A stretch of 49,856 nt of DNA from Azospirillum halopraeferens DSM 3675. Its GTDB lineage: Bacteria > Pseudomonadota > Alphaproteobacteria > Azospirillales > Azospirillaceae. The stretch spans positions 1-49,856 of the forward strand of contig NZ_AUCF01000038.1 of assembly GCF_000429625.1 (NCBI RefSeq). The letters run 5' to 3'. The notes below the pieces were generated by a model, which saw nothing but the letters and a program-made list of their open reading frames with translations, was not told the DNA's origin and did no database searches. Position numbers and translations under genes: made by a program. Below are positions 38,195 through 46,699 of this stretch, one piece after another (the first letter of the stretch is position 1; each line of letters starts with the position of its first letter).

Positions 38195-38980
38195 GTGAAG
38201 ATCGCGCAGAACCGCTTCCGCCGCGGCCTGGAGGCCGGAGAGGTGCAGATCGGCCTTTGGTCGATCCTGTCCAGCCACCTGACCGTCGAGATCCTGGCCG
38301 GCGCCGGGTTCGACTGGCTGGTGCTCGACACCGAGCACGCCCCCAACGAACTGCCGATGGTGCTGAGCCAGCTTCAGGCCTGCGCCGCCGGCGGCCCGGC
38401 CCACCCGGTGGTGCGGGTGCCGTGGAACGACATGGTCACCATCAAGCGCTACCTGGATATCGGCGTGCAGTCCTTGCTCATCCCCTACGTGGAGACCGCG
38501 CAGGACGCGGCCAACGCCGTCTCCTACACCCGCTACCCGCCCAAGGGGCTGCGCGGCTTCTCCGCGGCGCCGCGGGCCAACGGCTTCGGGCGCGTGAAGG
38601 ACTATTGCGCGGTCTGCGACGACGAGATGGCGGTGCTGGTCCAGATCGAAACGCGCAAGGGCCTGGACAACATCGAGGCGATCGCCGCGGTCGACGGCGT
38701 GACCGGCCTGTTCATCGGTCCCGGCGACCTGTCGGCCGCGTTGGGCCACGTCGGCAACCCGAAGCACCCGGAGGTGCTGGAGGCCATCGACGACGCCATC
38801 GCCCGCATCCGCGCCGCCGGCAAGCCCGCGGGCATCCTGACCCCCGACGCGGCGCTGGCCCGGCGCTACATCGAACTGGGCTGCACCTACGTCGCCGTCG
38901 GCTCCGACGTGGGCATCCTCGCCCGCACCGCGGAGGCGCTGGCGACCTCCTTCAAGGGGGCGGCGACCGCGGCCCCGTAG
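38195..38980 (+). CDS. HpcH/HpaI-family class II aldolase
   Basis: The 261-residue metal-dependent aldolase carries IGLWSILSSHLTVEILAGAGFDWLVLDTEHAP, a family motif with substrate and metal contacts (residues about 18-50, written in part), plus VRVPWNDMVTIKRYLDIGVQ, VQIETRKGLDNIEAI and FIGPGDLSAALG. Relatives include GarL, which splits 5-keto-4-deoxyglucarate into pyruvate and tartronate semialdehyde, and HpaI. The position 20 nt after ttuD, in an operon that reduces tartronate semialdehyde and phosphorylates glycerate, makes a GarL-like role attractive. Substrate is inferred. The gene ends 13 nt from the convergent usher-like gene. Confidence 0.85.
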   Translation: MKIAQNRFRRGLEAGEVQIGLWSILSSHLTVEILAGAGFDWLVLDTEHAPNELPMVLSQLQACAAGGPAHPVVRVPWNDMVTIKRYLDIGVQSLLIPYVETAQDAANAVSYTRYPPKGLRGFSAAPRANGFGRVKDYCAVCDDEMAVLVQIETRKGLDNIEAIAAVDGVTGLFIGPGDLSAALGHVGNPKHPEVLEAIDDAIARIRAAGKPAGILTPDAALARRYIELGCTYVAVGSDVGILARTAEALATSFKGAATAAP

Positions 38981-38993
38981 CGCCGGAGGGACG

Positions 38994-41900
38994 TCAGGCC
39001 GCCGGTTCCTGCACCCGGCAGGGGCGGTCGTCGCGGCGCAGCAGGTCGCAGGCTTCCCGGGCCGCCGCGGCGTCGCCGTCGACCTCCATCACCACGGCGA
39101 AGCGGCCGGTGGCGGGATCGGGGGTGACCCGCGGCGCCGTCGCGGCGACGCGGTGGAAGGCGCCGGGGCGGGTGCGCTGCGCGTGCATCAGGTCGATGAC
39201 CGCGCCCAGGCGCGAGGCGTAGCTGCCGACCACCACCGTGGGCTTGCCGGCGGCCGTGACGGCGGGACCGGGAGCGGTGGCGGCTGCCGGAACCGCCGCC
39301 ACCGCCACGGGCGGCCCGCCTAGCGTGGCGTCGTCCAGCGCCACCAGCCCGCCCTCCGGCCCGATGGTGACGGTGCGGCGATAGGCGGCGGTGACGCCCC
39401 GGCGCGCCGCGGCGTCGGCGTCCAGCTCCACCGTGTAGCTGCCGACGGGCACGGCGGTGAAGACGTAGACGCCGTCGAAGGCGGTGCGCTCGGTGGCCGC
39501 CACCGTGCCGTCGGCGGCGACCAGGCGGACCGGCACGCCGCGCAGGGGCTGGGCGATGCCGCCGGCGTCGGCGGCGAGGATGCGGCCCTCCACCTCGCCC
39601 GCCATGATCACGGGGATGTCCACGGGGTGCAGCACGCCCGGCCGCGGCACCACCGACCAGCCGCGGGTGGCCGGCTGCAGATAGGGATCGCCCAGGCTGC
39701 CGGGGTCGATCAGCACGTCGGTGGGCACATGGGACGGCAGGCCCCCCAGCACCGCCACGCCGCGGGCGTCGGTGGTGGCGATGGCGCCGGTCTGGCGGGC
39801 CATGACCATGGCGCCCTCGACCGGGCGCCCGCCGGGGGCGCCGCCGGGCAGGTCCTCGAACACGCGCACCGACACCCCGCCGCTGTCCGGCAGGGAGGAG
39901 CTGGCGAACATCATCCCGCCGTAGCGCGGCTCGCGCCGGATGGCGGTGGTCAGCTCCACCAGCGCTTCGACCCGACCGTCGCTGCCCACCAGCACGCGCG
40001 GCCCGATGGCGGCGCGGCCGAGGTCCCAGCTCAACCGCGCCCCGGCGGTGTTGGTGTCGGTGCGGGCGTAGCGGGCGGCGCTGACCTCCCCCCACACCCC
40101 GGACGCCAGGGGGGCGCTCACGGCGATCTCGGCGGCGGTCAGGCGCGGCGGGTCGCGGCCGTCGGCGGCGCCGCGGCCGCCGACGCCGATGTGGCCGTCC
40201 AGGCCGGCGCGCGCGATGACGCGCACCCCGCCCAGGCCGCTGTAGGCGGTGGCCGTCCCGCTGACCCGCGTCTCGTCGCCGGCGGCGGTCTCGCGCCGCT
40301 CCACCAGGCCGCTGACCGACAGGGCGCTGACGCCGGCCCCGATCCCCAGCCGCGCCCCCAGCGCGGTGGCGGGCGTCGCTCCCGGCCCCCACAGCCGGTC
40401 GCCGCTGAGCGCGTAGCCGAGGCGCACCGACCCGTCCAGCAGCAGGTCGCGGTGGAGCGACAGGCCGATGCGGTACTGCCGGCCGGAGCCGCCGGTGTGG
40501 TCGGCCAGATCCCCCAGGACGCGCTGGGTCACGCGCACGGCGTGGCCCAGCAGGTCGGTCTGCACCGTGCCGTCCAGCGCCCAGCCGCCGCTGCCGTCGA
40601 CCACCCCGTTGAAGGCGCCCAGCACGCCGTACGCCTGCGCCGCGACGCCGCCGACGGCGTAGGTGACGCGGCCCCGGCCGGGATCGACGGTGGTGATGCC
40701 GGCGTTCAGCGACAGGTTCTCCGACACGCCGTAGGACAGGCCGGCGGCGGCGCGCAGCGTGCCGGTCGTCGGCGTCTCCACCAGCCGGCGGTCGTAGAAG
40801 GGCTGGTCCTTCTGGCTGAGCGTCACGTCGTAGATCAGTTGGCCCGGCGCCGCCAGGCCCAGGCCGATGGGGATGGAGCGCACCTCCTCCCGCCGCTGCC
40901 CCTGCGGCCCCAGCAGGACGATGCGGAAGTCGTTGCGGCCGAGGAAGACGTCCACGTTCTCGAAGCGGTAGCGCCCGTCGGGGCCGACCCGGCGGGAGGC
41001 GATGAGGGTGCCGTTGCGGTACAGCTCGGCGTCCCAGTCGGCCGGCGCGTCGCCGACGAAATCGGTGGTGTCGTAGGTGGCGGTGAAGCCCAGCGGCCGG
41101 TTGGTGATGCGCGCCCCGCGCTCGTAGCGGCCGCCGCCGATCACCGGCAGCGTCGCCGTCGGCACCTCGCCCGCCTCCATCAGGGTGGCGCCGGCGGGCA
41201 GGCGGCCGTCGGGATCGAAGCGGCGCAGCGTCACCCGCGCCGTGTCCAGCCACGCCCCGTCGCGCACGCTGGTGTCGCCGGCGGCGTGGACGGAGGCGTT
41301 GCCGTACAGCAGGTCGCCGGTGCCGACGACGCCGTAACGCACGCCGGTGCGCGCCACGCCGTCCGCATCGCGCGACCAGCGCGGCCCCGCCGTGGCGTCG
41401 ATGGCGGGCCAGGTCAGCGGCTCGTACCCGGCGGCGTGGCGCGGCAGCGGCGGCCCGGCGGCGCGCGCGAGGTCGGTGCGCGACAGGCGCTGCTGGCGGG
41501 CCAGGCGCTCCTGCACCGGCAGCGGCTCGGCCGGGTCGAGGGTCACGGCCAGGTCGCGCAGATCGGGGGTGAAGGCGATGCCGAACCAGGTGCGCAGCAT
41601 CCGGGTCGGCACGAACACGTCCACGTCGTCGCGCACCACGGCGTCCCGCGGCACCAGGAAGCGGCGCCCGCCCGCCACCGCCTCCTCCGCCGCGAGGTCG
41701 AGGCGGAACGGCCGGTCCTCGCGCACGAACCAGCCCGCGGCGGTGCCGGCCCGGCCGTCCACGTCGATGGGGAAATCGACGGCCGCCGCGAACTCCCCCA
41801 GCGCCAGCAGCACGTCGTCGCCCCGCTTGATGCCCGCCACCCCGTCGGCCAGCACCATCCCCTGAAGCCGCAGGGCCAGCAGCAGCACCTCCCCGTCGGG

Positions 41901-42272
41901 GATGCCGCCATCGTGGTCCGCCGGAGCGGGCGGCGGGTTTGCGGCGGCAGGGGCGGGGGCGGGGGATGCGGCGGGGGCCGGTGCGGGGACCGCCGGTACC
42001 GTCTCCGGCGCCCCGTAGACGCGCCGCGCCCGGTCCAGGAAGCGGCGCAGCGCCTCCTCCTCGTCGGCGCGCCGGTGCGGGGGTGCGGCGGGGACGGGCT
42101 CGTCGGGCAGGCGGGCGACCCGCATCACCGGCACCACCACCCACGCGCGCCCGGCGCTGCCCGGCTCCGTCATCTCCGCCAGGTCCCAGCGCGCCGCCCG
42201 CGCGTCGACGAGCCAGCCCGCCCCGCCGGCCGCCGCCGCCGCCAGGACCAAGCCCCCCGCCGCCCATCGCAT
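38994..42272 (-). CDS. Usher-like outer-membrane protein with carboxypeptidase-regulatory-like and SPOR-like C-terminus
   Basis: The 1092-residue protein starts with a hydrophobic segment (about 4-20), then a Pro/Ala-rich linker and two domains. A soluble N-terminal domain at about 140-280 (DGEVLLLALRLQGMVLADGVAGI) is followed by a long beta-rich barrel (YRNGTLIASRRVGPDGRYRF, LGRNDFRIVLLGPQGQRREE, GLSYGVSENLSLNAG), as in fimbrial-usher-like proteins. Near the C-terminus come carboxypeptidase-regulatory-like folds (VEGAMVMARQTGAIATTDARG, TAFDGVYVFTAVPVGSYTVEL) and a weakly SPOR-like end (VVVGSYASRLGAVIDL). No pilin or chaperone gene is adjacent. ATG 42272 is used; a GTG at 42296 is possible. 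It follows sitD by 85 nt in the same direction. Confidence 0.65.
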   Translation of the reverse strand: MRWAAGGLVLAAAAAGGAGWLVDARAARWDLAEMTEPGSAGRAWVVVPVMRVARLPDEPVPAAPPHRRADEEEALRRFLDRARRVYGAPETVPAVPAPAPAASPAPAPAAANPPPAPADHDGGIPDGEVLLLALRLQGMVLADGVAGIKRGDDVLLALGEFAAAVDFPIDVDGRAGTAAGWFVREDRPFRLDLAAEEAVAGGRRFLVPRDAVVRDDVDVFVPTRMLRTWFGIAFTPDLRDLAVTLDPAEPLPVQERLARQQRLSRTDLARAAGPPLPRHAAGYEPLTWPAIDATAGPRWSRDADGVARTGVRYGVVGTGDLLYGNASVHAAGDTSVRDGAWLDTARVTLRRFDPDGRLPAGATLMEAGEVPTATLPVIGGGRYERGARITNRPLGFTATYDTTDFVGDAPADWDAELYRNGTLIASRRVGPDGRYRFENVDVFLGRNDFRIVLLGPQGQRREEVRSIPIGLGLAAPGQLIYDVTLSQKDQPFYDRRLVETPTTGTLRAAAGLSYGVSENLSLNAGITTVDPGRGRVTYAVGGVAAQAYGVLGAFNGVVDGSGGWALDGTVQTDLLGHAVRVTQRVLGDLADHTGGSGRQYRIGLSLHRDLLLDGSVRLGYALSGDRLWGPGATPATALGARLGIGAGVSALSVSGLVERRETAAGDETRVSGTATAYSGLGGVRVIARAGLDGHIGVGGRGAADGRDPPRLTAAEIAVSAPLASGVWGEVSAARYARTDTNTAGARLSWDLGRAAIGPRVLVGSDGRVEALVELTTAIRREPRYGGMMFASSSLPDSGGVSVRVFEDLPGGAPGGRPVEGAMVMARQTGAIATTDARGVAVLGGLPSHVPTDVLIDPGSLGDPYLQPATRGWSVVPRPGVLHPVDIPVIMAGEVEGRILAADAGGIAQPLRGVPVRLVAADGTVAATERTAFDGVYVFTAVPVGSYTVELDADAAARRGVTAAYRRTVTIGPEGGLVALDDATLGGPPVAVAAVPAAATAPGPAVTAAGKPTVVVGSYASRLGAVIDLMHAQRTRPGAFHRVAATAPRVTPDPATGRFAVVMEVDGDAAAAREACDLLRRDDRPCRVQEPAA

Positions 42273-42335
42273 CCCGCGTCCCGCCACGCCCGGCACCCAA
42301 CAGGTGAAAGCGGTGCAGGATGATCGCGCGGTGGT

Positions 42336-42352
42336 GAAGAAGTGGTTTCTTC
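42336..42352 (-). other. Small hairpin between sitD and the usher-like gene
   Basis: GAAGAA (42336-42341) and TTCTTC (42347-42352) form a 6-bp stem with a 5-nt loop just downstream of the sitD stop. It is weak as a terminator and no T-run follows. Confidence 0.3.
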
Positions 42353-42357
42353 GGGGG

Positions 42358-43293
42358 TTACGCCACCCGCCGGCCCGCCATCCGCCGACCCAGCACGCCG
42401 TGCACCGGGCCCAGCAGGATGGCCAGCGCCATCAGCACGCCGCTGACCACGGCGATCATGCCGCTGGCCGCCAGCGCCCGGTCGACGCCCAGCCACAGCG
42501 GGGCGAAGGCGGCCAGGGCGTAGCCGCCGAGTGCGGCGACGGCGGCGAAGGCGAGGCTGAGCGCGATCTGCACCCCCAGCCGGTCGGTCAGCATGCGCGC
42601 CGCCGCCGCCGGGCAGATGAACATGGCGATCACCAGGATGGAGCCCACCGCCTCGAACGCCGCCACCGCCACCGCACCCACCAGCACCATCAGCCCCAGG
42701 TTGATCATGCCCGCCGGGAAGCCCAGTGTCGTCGCCAGCTCCGGGTCGAAGGAGGCGAGCGTCAGCTCCTTGCGGAAGGCGAAGACGGCCAGGGCGGTGA
42801 CCGCCAGCACGCCGGCCAGCACCACCACCTCGCGGGGCAGCGCCGCCAGTGCGGCGGGGTCGAGCAGCGACTCCGGCCCGGCCGCCGCCAGCCACAGGAT
42901 GCCCTCCAACTGGCCGTAGAGGATGCAGTCGGCGTCGAGGTCGACGTTCTGCGCGGCCGCCTGCTCCATCATCACGACGCCGGCGGCGAACATGACGGAG
43001 AAGACCACGCCCATGGCGGTGCCCGACTCCAGCCGGCCGTAGCGGCGCACCAGCTCGATCAGCACCACCGCCACCAGGGCGGCGGCGATGGCGCCGGCGA
43101 ACAGCGGCCCGGCCGCCCGGGTGCCCGCCAGCAGGAAGGCGCCGACGATCCCCGGCAGCACCGCGTGGGAGATGGCGTCGCCCATCAGGCTCTGCCGCCG
43201 CAGCACCAGGAAGTTGCCGAGCAGGGCGCAGGCCATGGTGGCGAACAGGGCCGCCAGCATGGCGGGCAGGTCGAGCTGAAGGAAGGTCTGCAT
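42358..43293 (-). CDS. sitD: Manganese/iron ABC transporter permease SitD
   Basis: The 311-residue permease of the ZnuB/TroD/SitD family has about eight membrane helices. Family motifs are visible: LGNFLVLRRQSLMGDAISHAVLPGI, FDPELATTLGFPAGMI and VAAFEAVGSILVIAMFICPAAAARMLTD. It forms the membrane channel with SitC and SitB. The ATG at 43293 follows GGAGGG by eight bases; a GTG at 43302 is also in frame. It lies 20 nt after sitC. Confidence 0.92.
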   Translation of the reverse strand: MQTFLQLDLPAMLAALFATMACALLGNFLVLRRQSLMGDAISHAVLPGIVGAFLLAGTRAAGPLFAGAIAAALVAVVLIELVRRYGRLESGTAMGVVFSVMFAAGVVMMEQAAAQNVDLDADCILYGQLEGILWLAAAGPESLLDPAALAALPREVVVLAGVLAVTALAVFAFRKELTLASFDPELATTLGFPAGMINLGLMVLVGAVAVAAFEAVGSILVIAMFICPAAAARMLTDRLGVQIALSLAFAAVAALGGYALAAFAPLWLGVDRALAASGMIAVVSGVLMALAILLGPVHGVLGRRMAGRRVA

Positions 43294-43313
43294 GGGCGGC
43301 ACCCTCCGTCCGG

Positions 43314-44657
43314 TCAGGCGTGCAGGCTGCGCGGCACGCCGCGCAGGCGGGGCAGCCGGCCGATGGTGGCCAGCCGGGCCTCCAGCTCCGCCACCAGGGC
43401 GCCATCAAGCACATGCTCCACCAGGTCGGCGGAGCGGTCCACATGGGTGGGGGCGAGGTGGGCGAAGTTCACCAGATACTCCTCCCACAGGCGGTGGTTG
43501 CGGGTCAGCCGCCACGCCTCCTCCTGCCCCGCCGGCGTCAGGGCGACGGCGGCGGCGTCGCGGCGCAGCAGGCCGCGGCGGCGCAGATCGGCCAGCACCA
43601 GCGCCCGGCGCAGCGGCGGCCAGGAGCGGGCGATGCGCAGATCGGCAAGGTCCGCCGGCGCCCCGGTCGGGCGCTGGGCCGCCTCCGCCGCCTCGAACAG
43701 GGCGCGCAGCAGGTGCTGGCCCTCCACGCTCACCCGCAGGCGCAGGTGGCGCCACGCCGCGGCGGCGACGCCGCGCCGCGGGGCGAGGAACAGGCTGACC
43801 AGGAACAGCGCCCCCGCCACCAGCACGATGATGCCGCCGGCGGGAAAGCGCGGCAGCAGGGCCGACAGGGCGGTGCCGACATAGCCGCTGGCCATGCCGA
43901 AGCCGGCGGCGATAACCACCATGGTGCCCAGCCGGTCGGTCCAGAAGCGCGCCGCCGCCGCCGGCACGATGATCAGGGCGATCACCAGGATCAGCCCCAC
44001 CGCCTGCAACCCCACCACCGTGACCACCACCACCAGGGTCATCATGGCCAGGTCGATCAGCCCGACCGGCCAGCCCTGAGCGGCGGCGAAGCCGGGATCG
44101 AAGCAGACCGCCCGGAATTCCTTGTACAGCAGGGCGGTGGCCAGCACCGCACCGGTGGCGACGGCGGCGATCAGCAGGGCGTCGCCGGCGCTCATGGCGG
44201 CGGCCCGGCCGTAGATGAAGGTGGCGATGCCACCCTCCGCCCCGGTGCCCAGCGTCTGGACGTACGAGAGGATCACGGCGCCCAGGCCGAAGAAGACGCT
44301 GAGCACGGCGCCCATGGCGGCGTCCTCGGGCAGGCGGGAATGGCGCACGATCAGGTGGACCACCAGCACCCCGGCCACCCCCGCCGCGGTGGCGCCGGTC
44401 AGCAGCACCGGCAGGCTGCGGCCCTCGCCGCCCAGGGCCGTCGCCGCCAGGAAGGCCAGGCCGATGCCCGGCAGGGTGGCGTGGCTCAGGGTGTCACTCA
44501 TCATCGCGCGCTTGCGCAGCACGGTGAAGCTGCCGACCACCCCGGCCGCCAGCCCCAGCAGCGCCACCCCGATCATCACCACCGCCGTGTTGTAGCCGGC
44601 GCGCAGGGTGAGGACGTCCAGCACCTGCGCCGCGGTTGGCCAGACGGTGCCGCTCAT
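43314..44657 (-). CDS. sitC: Manganese/iron ABC transporter permease SitC fused to a DtxR/MntR-like domain
   Basis: This 447-residue protein has a TroC/SitC permease (about 1-300: LRKRAMMSDTLSHATLPGIGLAF, FDPGFAAAQGWPVGL, VIALIIVPAAAARFWTD). About 140 further residues resemble DtxR/MntR. They include a winged-helix part (ALVLADLRRRGLLRRD...VALTPAG) and a metal-binding/dimerisation part with His388 (NHRLWEEYL), Asp411, Glu414 and His415 (DLVEH). These line up with MntR metal ligands His77, Glu99, Glu102 and His103. Some other Mn/Fe permeases carry the same extra domain, so a fusion rather than an assembly error is likely. It may sense metal in the transporter itself; function is unproven. Its start overlaps the sitB stop by four bases. 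Confidence 0.88.
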   Translation of the reverse strand: MSGTVWPTAAQVLDVLTLRAGYNTAVVMIGVALLGLAAGVVGSFTVLRKRAMMSDTLSHATLPGIGLAFLAATALGGEGRSLPVLLTGATAAGVAGVLVVHLIVRHSRLPEDAAMGAVLSVFFGLGAVILSYVQTLGTGAEGGIATFIYGRAAAMSAGDALLIAAVATGAVLATALLYKEFRAVCFDPGFAAAQGWPVGLIDLAMMTLVVVVTVVGLQAVGLILVIALIIVPAAAARFWTDRLGTMVVIAAGFGMASGYVGTALSALLPRFPAGGIIVLVAGALFLVSLFLAPRRGVAAAAWRHLRLRVSVEGQHLLRALFEAAEAAQRPTGAPADLADLRIARSWPPLRRALVLADLRRRGLLRRDAAAVALTPAGQEEAWRLTRNHRLWEEYLVNFAHLAPTHVDRSADLVEHVLDGALVAELEARLATIGRLPRLRGVPRSLHA

Positions 44658-45490
44658 CGCCCGGCCTCCGCGCGGGCCAGCGCCGCCGCCGCGTCGTCCA
44701 GCAGGGCCAGCCGGCCGCCGTAGGTGCGTTGCAGGTTGGCGGCGGTGACCGTGGCGGCGGCCGGCCCGGCGGCCACCACCCGGCCGTTCAGCAGCAGCAC
44801 ATGGTCGAAATAGTCGGTGACCGTTTGCAGGTCGTGGTGGACCACCACCACGCTGCGCCCGCCGTCGCGCAGCGTGCGCAGCACGTCGACGATGGCGGTT
44901 TCGGTGGCGGCGTCGACACCGGCGAACGGCTCGTCCATGAAGTAGAGGTCGGCCTCCTGCGCCAGCGCGCGGGCCAGGAAGACGCGCTGCTGCTGGCCGC
45001 CGGAGAGCTGGCTGATCTGGCGGTCGGCGAAGTCCGCCATGCCCACCTTGTCGAGGCAGGCGCGCGCCGCCGCACGGTCGGCCGCACCGACCCGGCGCAG
45101 CCAGCCGATGCGGCCGTAGCGCCCCATGGCCACCACGTCCAGGGCCGACACGGGGAAGTCCCAGTCCACGCTGCCCCGCTGGGGCACGTAGCCGACCCGT
45201 CGCCGCACCCGCGCCAGCGGCCGTCCCCAGAACTCCACCGCGCCCGAGGCGGCGGGCACCAGCCCCAGCACCGCCTTGATGAAGGTGGACTTGCCGGCGC
45301 CGTTGGGGCCGACGATGGCGGTCAGGGCCCCGGCCGGCAGGTCGTACTCCACATCCCACAGCACCGGCTTGCGGTTGTAGGCCACCGTCAGGCTGTGCAC
45401 CGACAGCGGGCTGTCCGCGCTGTGCTCCGGCCGGCCGGCCAGCGACGCGGCCTCGGCCGAGGCGTAGGGAAGGATGGAGGAGAGCCGCAT
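44654..45490 (-). CDS. sitB: Manganese/iron ABC transporter ATP-binding protein SitB
   Basis: The 278-residue ATPase drives metal import. Walker A is GPNGAGKST, the ABC signature LSGGQQQRVFLARAL, Walker B LYFMDEPFAGVD, and the switch His VVHHDLQTV. A short N-terminal extension (about 30 residues) precedes the domain. It starts 12 nt after sitA and overlaps sitC by four bases. Confidence 0.94.
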   Translation of the reverse strand: MRLSSILPYASAEAASLAGRPEHSADSPLSVHSLTVAYNRKPVLWDVEYDLPAGALTAIVGPNGAGKSTFIKAVLGLVPAASGAVEFWGRPLARVRRRVGYVPQRGSVDWDFPVSALDVVAMGRYGRIGWLRRVGAADRAAARACLDKVGMADFADRQISQLSGGQQQRVFLARALAQEADLYFMDEPFAGVDAATETAIVDVLRTLRDGGRSVVVVHHDLQTVTDYFDHVLLLNGRVVAAGPAAATVTAANLQRTYGGRLALLDDAAAALARAEAGR

Positions 45491-45502
45491 GGGAGAACCC
45501 CC

Positions 45503-46489
45503 TTATTGCGCCTGCGCGAGCCGGCCGTCCAGCCCGCGTTCCGGCGCATCGCCGCCCAGGGCGCGGGCGATGGTTGTGACGTTGTGGTCGATCATGCCGA
45601 CGTAGGTGCCCTCGTAGGTGCCGGGGGGACCCATGGCGTCGGAATACAGCTCGCCGCCGACCGCCACCGTGTGGCCGCGTGCCGCCGCGCCGGCGACCAG
45701 CGCCCGCACGGACCGGTCGGGGATGGTGGATTCCACGAACACTGCGGGGATGCGGCGCTCCACCAGCAGGCCGACGATGCTCTCGACGGCCTGCAACCCC
45801 GCCTCGGACTCGGTGGACAGGCCCTGGATGCCGACCACCTCGAAGCCGTAGGCGCGGCCGAAATAGCCGAAGGCGTCGTGGGCGGTGACCAGCACCCGCC
45901 GCTGCGGCGGCACGCTGTCCAGCACGTCTTTGGAATAGGCGTGCAGGCGGTCCAGGTCGGCGTGATAGCCGTCGGCGCCGGCGCGGTACGCCGGTTCCCC
46001 GGCGGGGTCGCGCGCGACCAGCGCGTCGCGCACCACCGTCAGCGCGCCGGCCCAGGCGGTGGGGTCCATCCAGACGTGGGGGTCGTAGTGGCCGTCGGCA
46101 CCGTCGGGTTCCAGAAGACGCTCCTCGCCGATCAGTTCGGTCACCGCGTGGACGGGCTTGCCGGAGGTGGCGACGCGCACGAAGGCGTCGGTCATGCGAC
46201 CCTCCAACAGCAGCCCGTTGTAGAAGATCACGTCGGCCCGCAGCATCGCCGCCATATCGGTGCGCGTGGCCCGGTAGAGGTGCGGGTCGACCCCCGCCCC
46301 CATGAGCTGCACCACCTCCGCCCGCTCCCCGGCGACGGCGCGGACCAGGTCGGCGATCATGCCCGTGGTGGCCACCACCCGCAGCGGTTCCGCGGCGGTC
46401 GCCGGGCCCGGCATCACCAGCCGGCCGGCGACGGGCAGCAGCGCCAGCGCGCCCAGCGCCCCCAGAAGCCGTCGGCGTCCCGTTGCCAT
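45503..46489 (-). CDS. sitA: Metal ABC transporter substrate-binding protein SitA (TroA/MntA type)
   Basis: The 328-residue cluster A-I binding protein captures Mn2+ or Fe2+ in the periplasm. Probable metal ligands are His70 (VDPHLY), His138 (DPHVWMD), His204 (TAHDAFGYF) and Asp284 (YSDAMG), the TroA pattern. It lacks the His-rich loop typical of zinc-specific ZnuA. An RRRLLGALGAL stretch before the hydrophobic core could be a Tat signal, but Sec is also possible. It is the first gene of sitA-B-C-D and faces mntR across 210 bp. Confidence 0.93.
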   Translation of the reverse strand: MATGRRRLLGALGALALLPVAGRLVMPGPATAAEPLRVVATTGMIADLVRAVAGERAEVVQLMGAGVDPHLYRATRTDMAAMLRADVIFYNGLLLEGRMTDAFVRVATSGKPVHAVTELIGEERLLEPDGADGHYDPHVWMDPTAWAGALTVVRDALVARDPAGEPAYRAGADGYHADLDRLHAYSKDVLDSVPPQRRVLVTAHDAFGYFGRAYGFEVVGIQGLSTESEAGLQAVESIVGLLVERRIPAVFVESTIPDRSVRALVAGAAARGHTVAVGGELYSDAMGPPGTYEGTYVGMIDHNVTTIARALGGDAPERGLDGRLAQAQ

Positions 46490-46534
46490 CGCTCGTTCTC
46501 CCCTGGCCGTTCATCCCGCCTGAACCACATGGAA

Positions 46535-46546
46535 TAGCCATGGCTA
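46535..46546. promoter_or_regulatory. MntR-box-like palindrome near sitA
   Basis: TAGCCATGGCTA is a perfect 12-bp palindrome 46 bp upstream of the sitA start. It matches the core of the enterobacterial MntR box (ATAGC-N5-GCTAT type). MntR, encoded next door, is strongly E. coli-like, so repression of sitA-D by Mn-MntR is likely. Confidence 0.55.
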
Positions 46547-46621
46547 AATTCAAGCGCATGGGCTGCACTGTGTGGCGGATTCTGCACCGCGGAAACATCG
46601 GGGCCAGCGGTGCAAAGATTA

Positions 46622-46633
46622 TTGCCTTGGCTA
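46622..46633. promoter_or_regulatory. Second MntR-box-like site near mntR
   Basis: TTGCCTTGGCTA, followed by TGAAA, shares 9 of 12 bases with the box at 46535 and has the GCC-N2-GGC core. It lies 78 bp before the mntR GTG start. It suggests autoregulation of mntR, or joint control of both genes. Confidence 0.45.
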
Positions 46634-46699
46634 TGAAACCGAAGTGCGCTACCGCTGTACGGTCTTTCCATGGGATCGGCGGGCAGGGGAGGGGTGCGG

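Noticed and set aside
39627..42323. 898-codon plus-strand open frame opposite the usher-like gene
   Set aside because: It is a shadow with HGQ/VGR-rich composition and no domain. The minus-strand frame is the one with beta-barrel and carboxypeptidase-regulatory-like patterns.
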